The notes beneath the pieces were generated by a model, which ran no database searches, was not told where the DNA came from, and saw only the letters and a list, made by a program, of their open reading frames with translations. Positions 1 through 8,776 of a stretch of 64,000 nucleotides of DNA are shown piece after piece. The position numbers and the translations under genes are program-made. Each line of letters begins with the position of its first letter. The first letter of the stretch is position 1. The stretch spans positions 620,001 to 684,000 of the forward strand of contig JABUFD010000001.1 of assembly GCA_013314735.1 (NCBI GenBank), in the 5' to 3' direction. This stretch comes from Anaerolineae bacterium. Lineage in GTDB: Bacteria > Chloroflexota > Anaerolineae > Anaerolineales > Anaerolineaceae.

Positions 1-244
1 CGTCAGGCAGGTAAATGCGTGGTTTTTTGGAAAATAGCCGGATCAGGGTGGAGACTATTTTGTAAGCCAGAGTTTTCAATGCAGCTCCTTTCCATAAAGC
101 CAATCTTCCCAATAAATTATAAAGGCATGGACGATCGTTACCAACAGGAGGAAAGCTTGAAAATGAGGGTCAAGCAGATTCGTTTGAGCTCTGAAAAGAA
201 AAAGGTATACTTAATCCAATGCGAGTCTTTCGGAGGAGTACGCA
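1..244. other. Upstream region of pyk, no gene recognised
   Basis: No convincing gene is visible. A short open frame at 19-291 overlaps the start of pyruvate kinase, has no family resemblance and is rejected. The 3' part holds a possible promoter and the ribosome binding site GGAGG at 233-237 for the next gene. Confidence 0.6.
184..211 (+). promoter_or_regulatory. Possible pyk promoter
   Basis: TTGAGC at 184-189 and TATACT at 206-211 are separated by 16 bp, 34 bp upstream of the pyk start. This fits a housekeeping sigma promoter. It is a sequence match only. Confidence 0.45.
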
Positions 245-1705
245 ATGCAAAGAAAAGCGAAAATCGTAGCTACCATCGGGCCAGCCAGTGATACACCCGA
301 ACGGTTGAAGACATTGATCCATGCTGGAATGGATGTTGCCAGACTCAATTTCTCACATGGCACCCACGAAGAACATGCCCAGAAAATTCATTTGCTGCGG
401 CAGCTCTCGGAAGAGACACACAAACCCATCACTATTTTGCAGGATTTGCAGGGTCCCAAACTACGGGTAGGCAGATTGCCGGTGGGTGGGATAGAGCTGA
501 TCGCAGGACAGACGGTGGTCTTGAATTCGATTGACCCGGATGATGAAGCAGAACTTATGTACAGTCAGGAACGGGTAGTGATACCGCTGACAGTGCCTGA
601 CCTGGCCAGTGCTGTCAGCCCTGGCAACCGGATTTTAATGGATGATGGTAACCTGGAATTGGTTGTCACCGGGACTGAAAAGGACGATGTTTGGACACAG
701 GTGGAAGTGGGTGGTTTGTTGACCTCGCATAAAGGGGTGAATTTACCCGGCGCGAAGTTGAGTATCCCCAGCATCACCGACAAAGATAAGGCTGATCTGC
801 GCTTTGGCCTGGCCGAAGGCGTCGACCTTGTGGCGATTTCTTTTGTGAGTACTGCGGAAGATATCCTGGCGGTCAAAGCCCTGGTAAAGGAATATGCACC
901 TGACCGGCAGGCGGTGCCGATTGTGGCAAAGTTGGAGCGGCCGGAAGCGATTGACCATTTGGAAGAGATCATGAAAGTAACCGATGGGGTGATGGTGGCA
1001 CGCGGCGACCTGGGGGTGGAAACGTCAGCTGCCTCCGTGCCAATCATGCAGAAACGCATTATCGAGATGGCTGCCAAGTACAATCGGTTCGTGATCACAG
1101 CCACCCAGATGCTGGATTCGATGATCCACAATCCACGGCCAACACGCGCAGAGGCGTCTGATGTTGCCAACGCCGTGTTTGATGGAACCGATGCCGTGAT
1201 GCTCTCCGGTGAAACCGCAACAGGGAAATTCCCTGTGAAAAGTATTCAGTATATGGATGAAATCGTGCGGGAAGCAGAGCTGAACTACCAGCGGTGGGGC
1301 CATGCTGTCAATCAGCAGCCAGCCAGTGAACTGGATGCGCTGGCCCTGGCTCGCGCCGCACTTGCTCTGGCACGTGACACGAATGTCTCCGCGATCGCGG
1401 TTTTCACCCGCTCAGGCAAAACGGCCTTACTGGTTTCCAAGGTCCGTCCGGATGTTCCGATCTTCGCTTTCACCCCGGACCCGCAGGTGTACCAGCGCAT
1501 GGGAGTGTATTGGGGCATCAAGCCATTCTTGATCCCATTTGCCACCAGTGTCAAATCGATGGTTTCCTACGTGGAAACGAGCGTCATTGCGCAGACATCA
1601 TTAACCCCCGGACAACAAATGGTGATCATTTCAGGTTACCCGGTCGGTGCATTTAAGCCCGCCAACCTGGCACTGTTGCATACCATTGGAGAAGAATTGG
1701 GATGA
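245..1705 (+). CDS. pyk: Pyruvate kinase
   Basis: Catalyses the last step of glycolysis, phosphoenolpyruvate plus ADP to pyruvate plus ATP, in the cytoplasm. The 486-residue length fits a bacterial pyruvate kinase without an extra C-terminal PEP-utilising domain. The N-terminus (KAKIVATIGPAS) is canonical. The signature block with KLERPEAI, VMVARGDLGVE, ATQMLDSM and DGTDAVMLSGETA is intact, so the Mg/K-binding and catalytic residues are present. The C-terminal third is the usual allosteric domain. The ATG follows GGAGG by 7 bp. The next gene is convergent, so pyk is probably transcribed alone. Confidence 0.97.
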   Translation: MQRKAKIVATIGPASDTPERLKTLIHAGMDVARLNFSHGTHEEHAQKIHLLRQLSEETHKPITILQDLQGPKLRVGRLPVGGIELIAGQTVVLNSIDPDDEAELMYSQERVVIPLTVPDLASAVSPGNRILMDDGNLELVVTGTEKDDVWTQVEVGGLLTSHKGVNLPGAKLSIPSITDKDKADLRFGLAEGVDLVAISFVSTAEDILAVKALVKEYAPDRQAVPIVAKLERPEAIDHLEEIMKVTDGVMVARGDLGVETSAASVPIMQKRIIEMAAKYNRFVITATQMLDSMIHNPRPTRAEASDVANAVFDGTDAVMLSGETATGKFPVKSIQYMDEIVREAELNYQRWGHAVNQQPASELDALALARAALALARDTNVSAIAVFTRSGKTALLVSKVRPDVPIFAFTPDPQVYQRMGVYWGIKPFLIPFATSVKSMVSYVETSVIAQTSLTPGQQMVIISGYPVGAFKPANLALLHTIGEELG

Positions 1706-1719
1706 TTCCTGCCTGAGGC

Positions 1720-2898
1720 TCAGGCAGACGCTTTTAGAATTGTAACAGCGGCATTGGCCAGAACGGCTGCGCCGATGGGAAGCGCGTCCTCGTCAAAATC
1801 GAAGCGTGGATGATGGTGCGGGTAATTTACCCCTTTATCCGGGTTGGCTGAACCCAGGAAGAAGAAGCATCCTGGTGCTTCATTGAGCCAGATCGACATA
1901 TCCTCAGACCCCATGGTCTGGTGTTTTTGGTCAATGATTGCGTCCGGGAGTAATTCCAGTGCAGCATCACGCGTGAGACGGGCGATGCGTTCATCATTCG
2001 TAGTCGACAGGATCGGGTCTTCAAAAATGATTTTCGCCTCGCAGCCGCAAGCCCGTGCTGTATTTTCCACAGTTTCCACAAAACGCCGGTTGAGGATAGC
2101 CCAGATCTCAGGTGTAAATGCCCGCATGGTGCCTTTCAGCGTGGCGCTGGCGGGAATCACATTGGAGGCCGTCCCCGCGTGCAGCATGCATACACTGACC
2201 ACGGCTGATTCCAGGGGGCTGATGGAACGTGACACAATGTTTTGCAGTGCTACTGTCACCTGTGCTGCTGCAAGGACCGGGTCAACCGCCAGATTGGGCA
2301 GAGCGCCATGACCGCCTTTCCCCTGGATTTCCACCTCGAAAATTTGGGCGCCAGCCATCAATGGGCCACCATGGATAACCATTGTGCCAACCGGCATTTC
2401 ATTCCACAGGTGCAATCCCAGGCTGTAATCGGGGCGAGCCCATTCCAGCGCACCGGCTTCCAGCATTTTCAAAGCGCCAAAACCACCTTCTTCCGCAGGT
2501 TGAAACAGGAACAGAATCCTGCCCGGGAAGGTCTCCCGTGCTTCTGCCAGTAGCCGGGCAGTGGTGAGCAGGATGGCGACATGGCCATCATGGCCGCAGG
2601 CATGCATTTTTCCCGGAACCTGGCTGGCGTAGGGAACCTCATTGGCTTCGGACATCGAAAGCGCATCCATATCTGCCCGGATCATTAAGGTGGGGCCGCT
2701 TCCGTTTCCTTCCAGCAACCCGAGGACACCCGTTGAACCGACGCCAGTTTTGACCTCCATTCCCAGGTGGCAAAGGGTTTTCTGCACGATACCAGCAGTG
2801 CGATATTCTTCGTGTTGAATCTCAGGATGCTGGTGAATATCCCGCCGAATGGCAGTCGTCTCAGCCTGCAGGTTGAGTGCTTTTTGTAAGAAATTCAT
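1720..2898 (-). CDS. M20 family amidohydrolase (hippurate hydrolase/IAA-amino acid hydrolase type)
   Basis: A metal-dependent hydrolase of N-acyl amino acids or related amides, 392 residues, the normal length for the M20D (AmhX/HipO/ILR1-like) group. The metal-binding block HACGHDGHVAILL lies near residue 100, followed by the QPAEEGGFGA segment with the general-base glutamate and a late H-H pair (YPHHHPRF). The inserted dimerisation domain contains GGHGALPN. No signal peptide is seen, so it is cytoplasmic. It lies 23 bp downstream of the PSP1 gene on the same strand and may be the last gene of that run. The true substrate cannot be read from the sequence. Confidence 0.9.
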   Translation of the reverse strand: MNFLQKALNLQAETTAIRRDIHQHPEIQHEEYRTAGIVQKTLCHLGMEVKTGVGSTGVLGLLEGNGSGPTLMIRADMDALSMSEANEVPYASQVPGKMHACGHDGHVAILLTTARLLAEARETFPGRILFLFQPAEEGGFGALKMLEAGALEWARPDYSLGLHLWNEMPVGTMVIHGGPLMAGAQIFEVEIQGKGGHGALPNLAVDPVLAAAQVTVALQNIVSRSISPLESAVVSVCMLHAGTASNVIPASATLKGTMRAFTPEIWAILNRRFVETVENTARACGCEAKIIFEDPILSTTNDERIARLTRDAALELLPDAIIDQKHQTMGSEDMSIWLNEAPGCFFFLGSANPDKGVNYPHHHPRFDFDEDALPIGAAVLANAAVTILKASA

Positions 2899-2921
2899 CG
2901 GATGATCCTCCGTTATTTGCC

Positions 2922-4013
2922 TTAACCTGTTTGACCCTCGCTGGAATCCTTCCTGCGCCGTTGATCAGGGTTGCGGCGGGGACGCCGGTTTTGCCCATCA
3001 CGCGCGCCGCCGGGTTGATTGCCATCACCCCTGCCGCGTGGTGGACGGTTTCCCCCACGGTTCTGGCTCGAGGAACGGTTTGATCGGCGGTTATCCGTTG
3101 GTTCTTCTTCTCCGGGTTTGTCAGCAGGAGCCGGAGGTTGATACCCGGAAGAACGGCGGGGGGCTTCCTCGCGCGGGGCAGGACGTTGTGTGACCGTAAC
3201 TTGTTCGCCGGTGAATTCTTTGAAACCAACATCCGGGATATCAACCATTACGGTACCCTTCAACGGCAACACCAGGCTGACCCTTCCCACTCCTTCGGGG
3301 GTCTCTACCCACTTGGATTTTTTCGGGAGGCCTTTGCGGCCTTCGACATACTGGTCATATTCATAGATCAGGCAGCAGCGCAAGCGGCCGCACATACCGG
3401 TGATTTCTTCCGGCGTGAGTGATATTTCCTGTTCCTTTGCCATTCGGATCGAAATTGAGGTGAATTCATTCAAAAACTGCGAGCAGCAGCGTTCATTCAA
3501 ACCACAGGCGCCGATTCCACCGAAAATTTTTGCGACATCGCGCGGACCAACCTGCCGGACATTGATCGAGGCACCATGAAATTGGCGGATTAAAGCTTCG
3601 CGGATGGGGTGAATATTAATTTTTTCATCCGACAGCGATGATACCAGTACATTCAGGCTTTCACCGGAATACCCATATTCGACGTCGATGATCTTGACGT
3701 TTTTAATGCGGTTTTCTCGCAGTGCTTTCCTGGCGAGTTCGATGGTTTCTTCTTCCTTTTCCAGCCATTCCGCCTGTGCCCTGACGTCATCCTCCGTGGC
3801 CTTGCGAATGATGGGTTTCAGGTTGGCATAACTATGATCGCCTTCCGGAGGTGTAATCATCTGTGCCACCCGGCCTAATTGGAGGCCGCGGCTGGTTTCC
3901 ACCAATACATGGTCATTGATCGCGAGGTCGCGGTCTTCATTCGCTTTGAAGTTGTATAATTTTCCAAGGCGGGTAAATTGGATGCCGATAATGAAATCTG
4001 TGTTGTCCTCCAT
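2922..4013 (-). CDS. PSP1 domain protein, RicT/YaaT-like, with basic RG-rich tail
   Basis: A 363-residue PSP1-family protein. In Bacillus the homologue RicT (YaaT) forms the RicAFT complex, which carries Fe-S clusters and acts with RNase Y. The PSP1 core covers about residues 10-270 and includes the cysteine motifs CGLNERCCSQF and MCGRLRCCLIYEYDQY that are typical of RicT. The last 90 residues are an Arg/Gly/Asn/Pro-rich disordered tail resembling RGG RNA-binding tails, which Bacillus RicT lacks. The gene starts 3 bp after the stop of the Mrp gene, so the two are probably cotranscribed. A role in RNA processing or Fe-S-linked regulation is inferred. Confidence 0.85.
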   Translation of the reverse strand: MEDNTDFIIGIQFTRLGKLYNFKANEDRDLAINDHVLVETSRGLQLGRVAQMITPPEGDHSYANLKPIIRKATEDDVRAQAEWLEKEEETIELARKALRENRIKNVKIIDVEYGYSGESLNVLVSSLSDEKINIHPIREALIRQFHGASINVRQVGPRDVAKIFGGIGACGLNERCCSQFLNEFTSISIRMAKEQEISLTPEEITGMCGRLRCCLIYEYDQYVEGRKGLPKKSKWVETPEGVGRVSLVLPLKGTVMVDIPDVGFKEFTGEQVTVTQRPAPREEAPRRSSGYQPPAPADKPGEEEPTDNRRSNRSSSQNRGGNRPPRGRGDGNQPGGARDGQNRRPRRNPDQRRRKDSSEGQTG

Positions 4014-4016
4014 GGG

Positions 4017-5087
4017 TTATCCTTCCGTGATCACTTCCGCATTGGCCGCGGCCTGGATACTGAGCTGCTGCGCCAGGTTTTCTGCGATGGAACGGAGGGC
4101 ACGGGCGGCAGGTTTTTCGGGATCCGAAACGACAATCGGTTGGCCAATATCACCCCCGACACGAACCTGCGGGTCCATCGGGATTTCACCGAGGAAGGGG
4201 GAGCCGGTTTCGAGCGCCAGTGTTTTTCCGCCGCCGTTCCCGAATACATCCATCCGCGTGCCATCGGGCATTTCCAGGTAGCTCATATTCTCAACCACGC
4301 CCAGAATGGGTACATTGAGTTTGTTGAACATTTTCAGACCACGCAATGCGTCTTCCAATGAGACTTTCTGGGGCAGGGTGACAATGATCCCGCCGGAAAG
4401 AGGGAGGGTCTGGGTGAGGGATAGCTGGATGTCACCGGTTCCTGGTGGTAGGTCAACGATCAGGTAATCGAGTGTTCCCCACTCAACGTCGGCAACAAAC
4501 TGGCGGATGGCGTTATGGAGCATTGGGCCACGCCAGATCAGGGGTTGATCCGGTTGGACGAAAAAGCCGATTGAGATGATTTTGACACCGAAGGATTCCG
4601 GGGGAATAATCCGTTCACCTTCCGAGCGGGGTGGTTCGTCCACATGCATCATGGTAGGGATGTTGGGACCGTAAATGTCGGCATCCATCAAGCCAACTTT
4701 GGCACCCGATTGCGCCAGGGCTACCGCCAGGTTGGCGGAAACGGTCGATTTCCCCACACCACCTTTGCCAGAAGCAACAGCCACCACATTGCGGATGGGC
4801 AGTTTGATCTCGCGGGAAACGCCATCTGAACGGACTTTGGCAGACATTTCAATCTCGATTTCGCCAATATTTGGGATGGTAGAGACTGCCTGATGGGCGT
4901 CTGCTTTAATCTTGTTCTTCAATGGGCAGGCAGGTGTAGTCAACACGATCGTAAACCGTACGGCATTGTTATCCAGAACTTCGACATTCTGAATCATATT
5001 CAGGGTGACAAGGTCGCGTTTTAAGTCAGGATCAAGTACGGTGCTGAGAGCAGCAATGACTTGGTCTTTGGTAATGGAAGCGGACAT
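4017..5087 (-). CDS. mrp: Mrp/ApbC-type P-loop ATPase (iron-sulfur carrier family)
   Basis: A 356-residue cytoplasmic ATPase of the Mrp/NBP35 family, which carries and transfers Fe-S clusters. Residues 1 to about 85 form an MIP18/DUF59 domain. The deviant Walker A motif SGKGGVGKST lies near residue 110 and the Walker B-like LIVDLPPGTGD near 205. The CxxC pair that normally follows VENMS in Mrp proteins is missing and reads SYLEMPDGTRMDVFG instead. Such Cys-less forms occur in several phyla. It lies between the RicT-like gene and a small protein with two CxxC motifs, with 3-bp gaps on both sides, so one operon is likely. Confidence 0.92.
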   Translation of the reverse strand: MSASITKDQVIAALSTVLDPDLKRDLVTLNMIQNVEVLDNNAVRFTIVLTTPACPLKNKIKADAHQAVSTIPNIGEIEIEMSAKVRSDGVSREIKLPIRNVVAVASGKGGVGKSTVSANLAVALAQSGAKVGLMDADIYGPNIPTMMHVDEPPRSEGERIIPPESFGVKIISIGFFVQPDQPLIWRGPMLHNAIRQFVADVEWGTLDYLIVDLPPGTGDIQLSLTQTLPLSGGIIVTLPQKVSLEDALRGLKMFNKLNVPILGVVENMSYLEMPDGTRMDVFGNGGGKTLALETGSPFLGEIPMDPQVRVGGDIGQPIVVSDPEKPAARALRSIAENLAQQLSIQAAANAEVITEG

Positions 5088-5090
5088 GAT

Positions 5091-5441
5091 TTATCCTTTC
5101 TGATTTGACCGATCCAGGTCAATGTGATGCTTTTGCAGATAAGCCAACATGATGCTGCGTTTCTTCTGGTACAGGGCGACCAGCGCCTCATCGCTGTCAC
5201 GGAACCGCTGTACGGCGGAAATGGCACAGGTGGCACAGCCGCGCATGGCGCGGAAGGAATATGAGTTGCATGAATTACAGCTTCCCAGCTCAACCATCAA
5301 CAAGCCAAATCCCAGCTGGTCTGCGATGGTCACCTCATCCGATAACAGGTGATCAATCAGAACCTGCCATGGTTTTCCCCGGAGGTCCCGTAATTCGGGG
5401 ATGAGTCTTAATGGAAATATCAATTCCGTGTCTGCATTCAT
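5091..5441 (-). CDS. Small protein with CxxC-x10-CxxC cluster, function unknown
   Basis: A 116-residue protein that I do not recognise. Its central part has CNSC, ten residues, then CATC, a spacing suited to a Zn site or an Fe-S cluster. The flanks are mostly helical and charged (LRLIPELRDLRGK; EALVALYQKKRSIMLAYLQKHH). It has no signal peptide or membrane segment. It is the first gene of a tight minus-strand run with the Mrp ATPase and the RicT-like PSP1 protein, both tied to Fe-S chemistry, so a role as scaffold or accessory protein there is possible but unproven. Confidence 0.7.
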   Translation of the reverse strand: MNADTELIFPLRLIPELRDLRGKPWQVLIDHLLSDEVTIADQLGFGLLMVELGSCNSCNSYSFRAMRGCATCAISAVQRFRDSDEALVALYQKKRSIMLAYLQKHHIDLDRSNQKG

Positions 5442-5551
5442 GCCTGGTCACTACACTGCCATCCAGTGGCAGTAATTTTTATAAGAATTGCACGATTTAT
5501 TGTAACATCCTGAAAACAGATGTCAAGAAGGGCGATTTTCATTTACGCCTG

Positions 5552-6319
5552 TCAGTCCAGTTCCAGTTCTGCAACGGAACTGATCACGGTGTTCGGGCGG
5601 TATGGGTAATTCCCGATATCTTCCACTTTGCTGATGCCTGAAAGCACCAGGATCGTATCCATGCCTGCCTCAATCCCAGCGATCACATCCGTGTCCATGC
5701 GGTCGCCGATCATGGTGGTGTTCTCGGAATGAACCCCCAGGTAATTCAGGGCGGAGCGCATCATCAGTGGATTGGGTTTACCGGTGAAAAAGGGCGTTTT
5801 ACCGCTGGCTTTTTCGATCAGGGCCGCCATGGCACCGCAGGCCGGCACAACACCGCTTTCTGACGGTCCGGTGGGATCAGGGTTGGTGGCGATGAAAATT
5901 GCCCCTTCCATGATGAGTTGGATCGCTTTGGTGATGCGCGGCAGGCTGTAGTTTTCTGTTTCACCAAGGACGACATAATCGGGATCCATGTCGGTCAGGA
6001 TGTAGCCTTTGCGGTGAATGGCGTCGGTCAGGCCGGATTCGCCCAGTACATAGGCTTTGCCGTTTGGTTTTTGCGAAGCAATGAAATTGGCAGCAGCCAT
6101 GGCGGAGGTGAAAATCTGGCCGGCATCGATTTTCAGGCCGATGGTCTGCAATCGGTGTGCAAGGTCGCCGGGTGTGTACGAGGGGTTGTTGGTGGTTACC
6201 AGGAACTTTTTTCCTTTTTGCCGCAGCCTGTCCAGAAATTCATTTGCACCGGGAATCATCATATTGCCGTGGATTAAAACACCGTCCATATCGATCAGGT
6301 AGTTTTCTCTGGTCGTCAT
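5552..6319 (-). CDS. HAD-IIA family hydrolase (NagD-like sugar phosphatase)
   Basis: A 255-residue cytoplasmic phosphatase of the haloacid dehalogenase superfamily, class IIA (NagD/AraL/PGP group). The nucleophile motif is DMDGVLIHG at the N-terminus, motif II is TTNNPSY, and the late motif GDRMDTD binds Mg. The IIA cap lies between motifs II and III. Likely substrates are small phosphosugars or nucleoside monophosphates; the exact one is not readable. It is divergent from the L,D-transpeptidase gene, with 128 bp between them. Confidence 0.9.
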   Translation of the reverse strand: MTTRENYLIDMDGVLIHGNMMIPGANEFLDRLRQKGKKFLVTTNNPSYTPGDLAHRLQTIGLKIDAGQIFTSAMAAANFIASQKPNGKAYVLGESGLTDAIHRKGYILTDMDPDYVVLGETENYSLPRITKAIQLIMEGAIFIATNPDPTGPSESGVVPACGAMAALIEKASGKTPFFTGKPNPLMMRSALNYLGVHSENTTMIGDRMDTDVIAGIEAGMDTILVLSGISKVEDIGNYPYRPNTVISSVAELELD

Positions 6320-6447
6320 TGCCTTGTGCCGCTCCTTCTTTATTTAATAAATTCTTTAGAATAATGTCAAATATTCAGAGAATCGGTAATTCTATGGTAT
6401 ACATGAAAGTATAATGGAAAGCCAGTTACCATAACTAATTATAGGCG

Positions 6448-7494
6448 ATGAAAAAGAAAACTCAAATAAACCGGAGAGATTTCCTGAAGCTGGGGCTGCT
6501 CACGCTTTCCAGTTTGGCCTTTGTCCCATTCGCGGATGAAGGGGATCAATATCGGGAGGAAAACCTGGGGCGCGTGGCCACGACGCAGGTTTCGGTCTAC
6601 GCGGCACCCTCTGACAGTGCCCGCATCGTTCACCAACGTTTCCGAGATGAGCTGGTACATATTTATGAAGAAATTGTCGCTGAAGATGGCCCGGGATACA
6701 ATCCATTATGGTACCGGGTGTGGGGGGGCTATGTCCATTCTGCGCACATCCAGCGCGTAAAACTGTGTTTCAACCCGGTGCTGAAGTCCATTCCCGAGCA
6801 GGGACAATTGGTGCAGGTGACCGTTCCCTGGTCCCAGGTGATCTACCGCAAGGATGAGAAGGCGGAATGGCGAAACATTTACCGGCTCTATTACGGTTCA
6901 AATCACTGGGTGATTGGGGTTGAGGAAGGGCCGGACGGAGAAGCCTGGTACCGGATTCAGGACGACCTGACCAAAGATGAATATCACGCCCAGGCGAGGC
7001 ACTTGCGCCCGATCCTGGCTGATGAATTGCAGCCGATCAATCTGGATGTACCGCTTTCTGAAAAGTTACTCGAGGTTTCAATTGCGATGCAGGAAACCAC
7101 CGCTTATGAATATGGAAAAGTGGTGCGCAAAATGAAAATCTCCTCCGGGATGCTGAAATCCGTACCGCAAGGCGAGGTGCCGACGGCGACACCCAAGGGA
7201 ACCTTCCATATCACCTCTAAAATGCCATCCAAACACATGGGCGGTGGCCAATTGACAGACGACCTGGAAGCCTATGTGCTGCCGGGAGTGCCCTGGGTGA
7301 GTTTTTTCGAAACGGTAACCGGGGTGGCTTTTCATGGTACTTATTGGCACCACAACTTTGGCACTACGATGAGCCATGGCTGCATCAACATGACCAATGA
7401 GGATGCGCGATGGGTTTACCTGTGGTCGCAGCCACCGGTGAATGATGACCAATGGCTGCACAAAGGATTTGGCACGCGAGTGGTGGTGTATTAG
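6448..7494 (+). CDS. L,D-transpeptidase with twin-arginine-like signal
   Basis: A 348-residue exported cell-wall enzyme. The N-terminus NRRDFLKLGLLTL followed by a hydrophobic stretch resembles a Tat signal. The middle has SH3-like repeats (VSVYAAPSDSARIV; WYRVWGGYVHS). The C-terminal YkuD domain carries the catalytic motif HGTYWHHNFGTTMSHGCINM, with the nucleophile cysteine in SHGC. YkuD enzymes make 3-3 peptidoglycan cross-links or attach proteins to the wall, and one is meaningful only if this cell makes peptidoglycan. TATAAT lies at 6410-6415, about 30 bp upstream. The stop overlaps the stop of the convergent HemW gene by 4 bp. Confidence 0.93.
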   Translation: MKKKTQINRRDFLKLGLLTLSSLAFVPFADEGDQYREENLGRVATTQVSVYAAPSDSARIVHQRFRDELVHIYEEIVAEDGPGYNPLWYRVWGGYVHSAHIQRVKLCFNPVLKSIPEQGQLVQVTVPWSQVIYRKDEKAEWRNIYRLYYGSNHWVIGVEEGPDGEAWYRIQDDLTKDEYHAQARHLRPILADELQPINLDVPLSEKLLEVSIAMQETTAYEYGKVVRKMKISSGMLKSVPQGEVPTATPKGTFHITSKMPSKHMGGGQLTDDLEAYVLPGVPWVSFFETVTGVAFHGTYWHHNFGTTMSHGCINMTNEDARWVYLWSQPPVNDDQWLHKGFGTRVVVY

Positions 7495-8711
7495 TCCCGC
7501 AGGAAATGATAGAAGACCTGGTTTCCGAGCAGCCTGCCGCGCGGTGTTAGACGGATAGCCAGGTGGTTGTTGGTGAATTCCAACAGCCCTTGTTTCGTCA
7601 ACAGCGCGATCTGGCTGCCGAAACATTCCAACGGGTCGATTCCGTACCGGATTGTGACATCCGCTAGATTGACACCTTCCTCCGTGAGGCGGAGGCCGAG
7701 GATCATGTGGTCATCGATTGCCTCCTGCGGGGTACGGGGCGTGGCCTGGGTGGTAGCTGGCCCACGGGGAAATTCAGCAGGCTGGGTGGTCTCACATGCT
7801 TTGATGTAAGCAGTGAGTCCGGGTAGATTGACCAGGCGTTGCTCTGCCAGCAAGGCATGGGCTCCAGCGCCAAACCCGAAATAAGGGCGATTTTCCCAGT
7901 ATTGGCGGTTATGGCGGGATTGGAATCGCTGACCCGGGGCATCCAGGGCCCAATTGGAAATTTCGTATTGCGCGTAGCCATTTTGCAGCAACATGCCGGC
8001 AGCGGCTTCATACATATCGGCAGCCAGATCGGGATCCGGTTCGGGTAAGTCTCCGCTTGCAACACGGAGTGCCAGGGGGGTGCCGTCTTCCAGTTTCAGC
8101 GCATACAGCGAAAGGTGTTGCGGTTGCAGTTCCACTGCATCTTGAACTGTGGCCTTCCAGGATGCCAGGTTCTGGCAGGGTAGGCTGTAGATCAGATCGA
8201 GGCTGATATTGGTAAAGCCAGCTCGACGGGCGAGGTCGACAGCTTCGATTGTACCGGCATTGGTGTGGATTCGGCCCAGCATACGCAATTCTTCCGCGTT
8301 GCTGGTTTGCATTCCCAGGCTGATGCGGTTGATGCCGGCCGCATGGTATCCCGCAAGTCGATCCAGCTCCAATGTGCCCGGGTTGGCTTCCATGGTGATT
8401 TCCACTCCTGGCAACAGGTTGAAAACGTGGGAAATGGTACCCAGGATATCCTGGACCTGCTCTGGCTGCAGCAGGCTGGGGGTTCCACCGCCAAAATAGA
8501 CCGTGTGTACAGGCAGGGGTTGGTGCAAATTCGCCGTTGTTGTTACGATCTCTGTACAAAGCGCATGCACATAGCGTGGAATCAATGAGGATCGCCCGGC
8601 AACTGTGTTAAAATCGCAATACGTACAGCGTTGTTGGCAGAAGGGTGTGTGCAGATAGATGCTATAAGCATGGATGCTGCCTGCCAGGACGGAATCGTGC
8701 GAATGCTCCAT
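7491..8711 (-). CDS. hemW: HemW-like radical SAM protein (coproporphyrinogen III oxidase family)
   Basis: A 406-residue radical SAM enzyme of the HemN/HemW family. The [4Fe-4S] motif CQQRCTYCDF lies near residue 27, and the SAM-binding GGGTPSLL follows. Length and the missing N-terminal extension favour HemW, a haem chaperone that delivers haem to respiratory proteins, over the true oxidase HemN. The ATG at 8711 is chosen over the one at 8753 because the longer form adds an unconserved segment and runs into the promoter region of the divergent gene. The haem-binding membrane protein at 25.6 kb shows that the cell uses b-type haem. Confidence 0.85.
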   Translation of the reverse strand: MEHSHDSVLAGSIHAYSIYLHTPFCQQRCTYCDFNTVAGRSSLIPRYVHALCTEIVTTTANLHQPLPVHTVYFGGGTPSLLQPEQVQDILGTISHVFNLLPGVEITMEANPGTLELDRLAGYHAAGINRISLGMQTSNAEELRMLGRIHTNAGTIEAVDLARRAGFTNISLDLIYSLPCQNLASWKATVQDAVELQPQHLSLYALKLEDGTPLALRVASGDLPEPDPDLAADMYEAAAGMLLQNGYAQYEISNWALDAPGQRFQSRHNRQYWENRPYFGFGAGAHALLAEQRLVNLPGLTAYIKACETTQPAEFPRGPATTQATPRTPQEAIDDHMILGLRLTEEGVNLADVTIRYGIDPLECFGSQIALLTKQGLLEFTNNHLAIRLTPRGRLLGNQVFYHFLRD

Positions 8712-8715
8712 ATGG

Positions 8716-8721
8716 TATAAT
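8716..8721 (+). promoter_or_regulatory. -10 box of the LysM membrane protein gene
   Basis: TATAAT lies 55 bp upstream of the start at 8777. No good -35 box is seen at 17 bp spacing. Confidence 0.4.
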
Positions 8722-8776
8722 TTTATCCTGCTTTCAGACTTTGAAAGGGACATTTCCGTACGCGAGAACGATATTT

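Noticed and set aside
19-291. 90-residue open frame upstream of pyk
   Set aside because: It overlaps the pyk start, has no recognisable domain, and its second half covers the pyk promoter and ribosome binding site.
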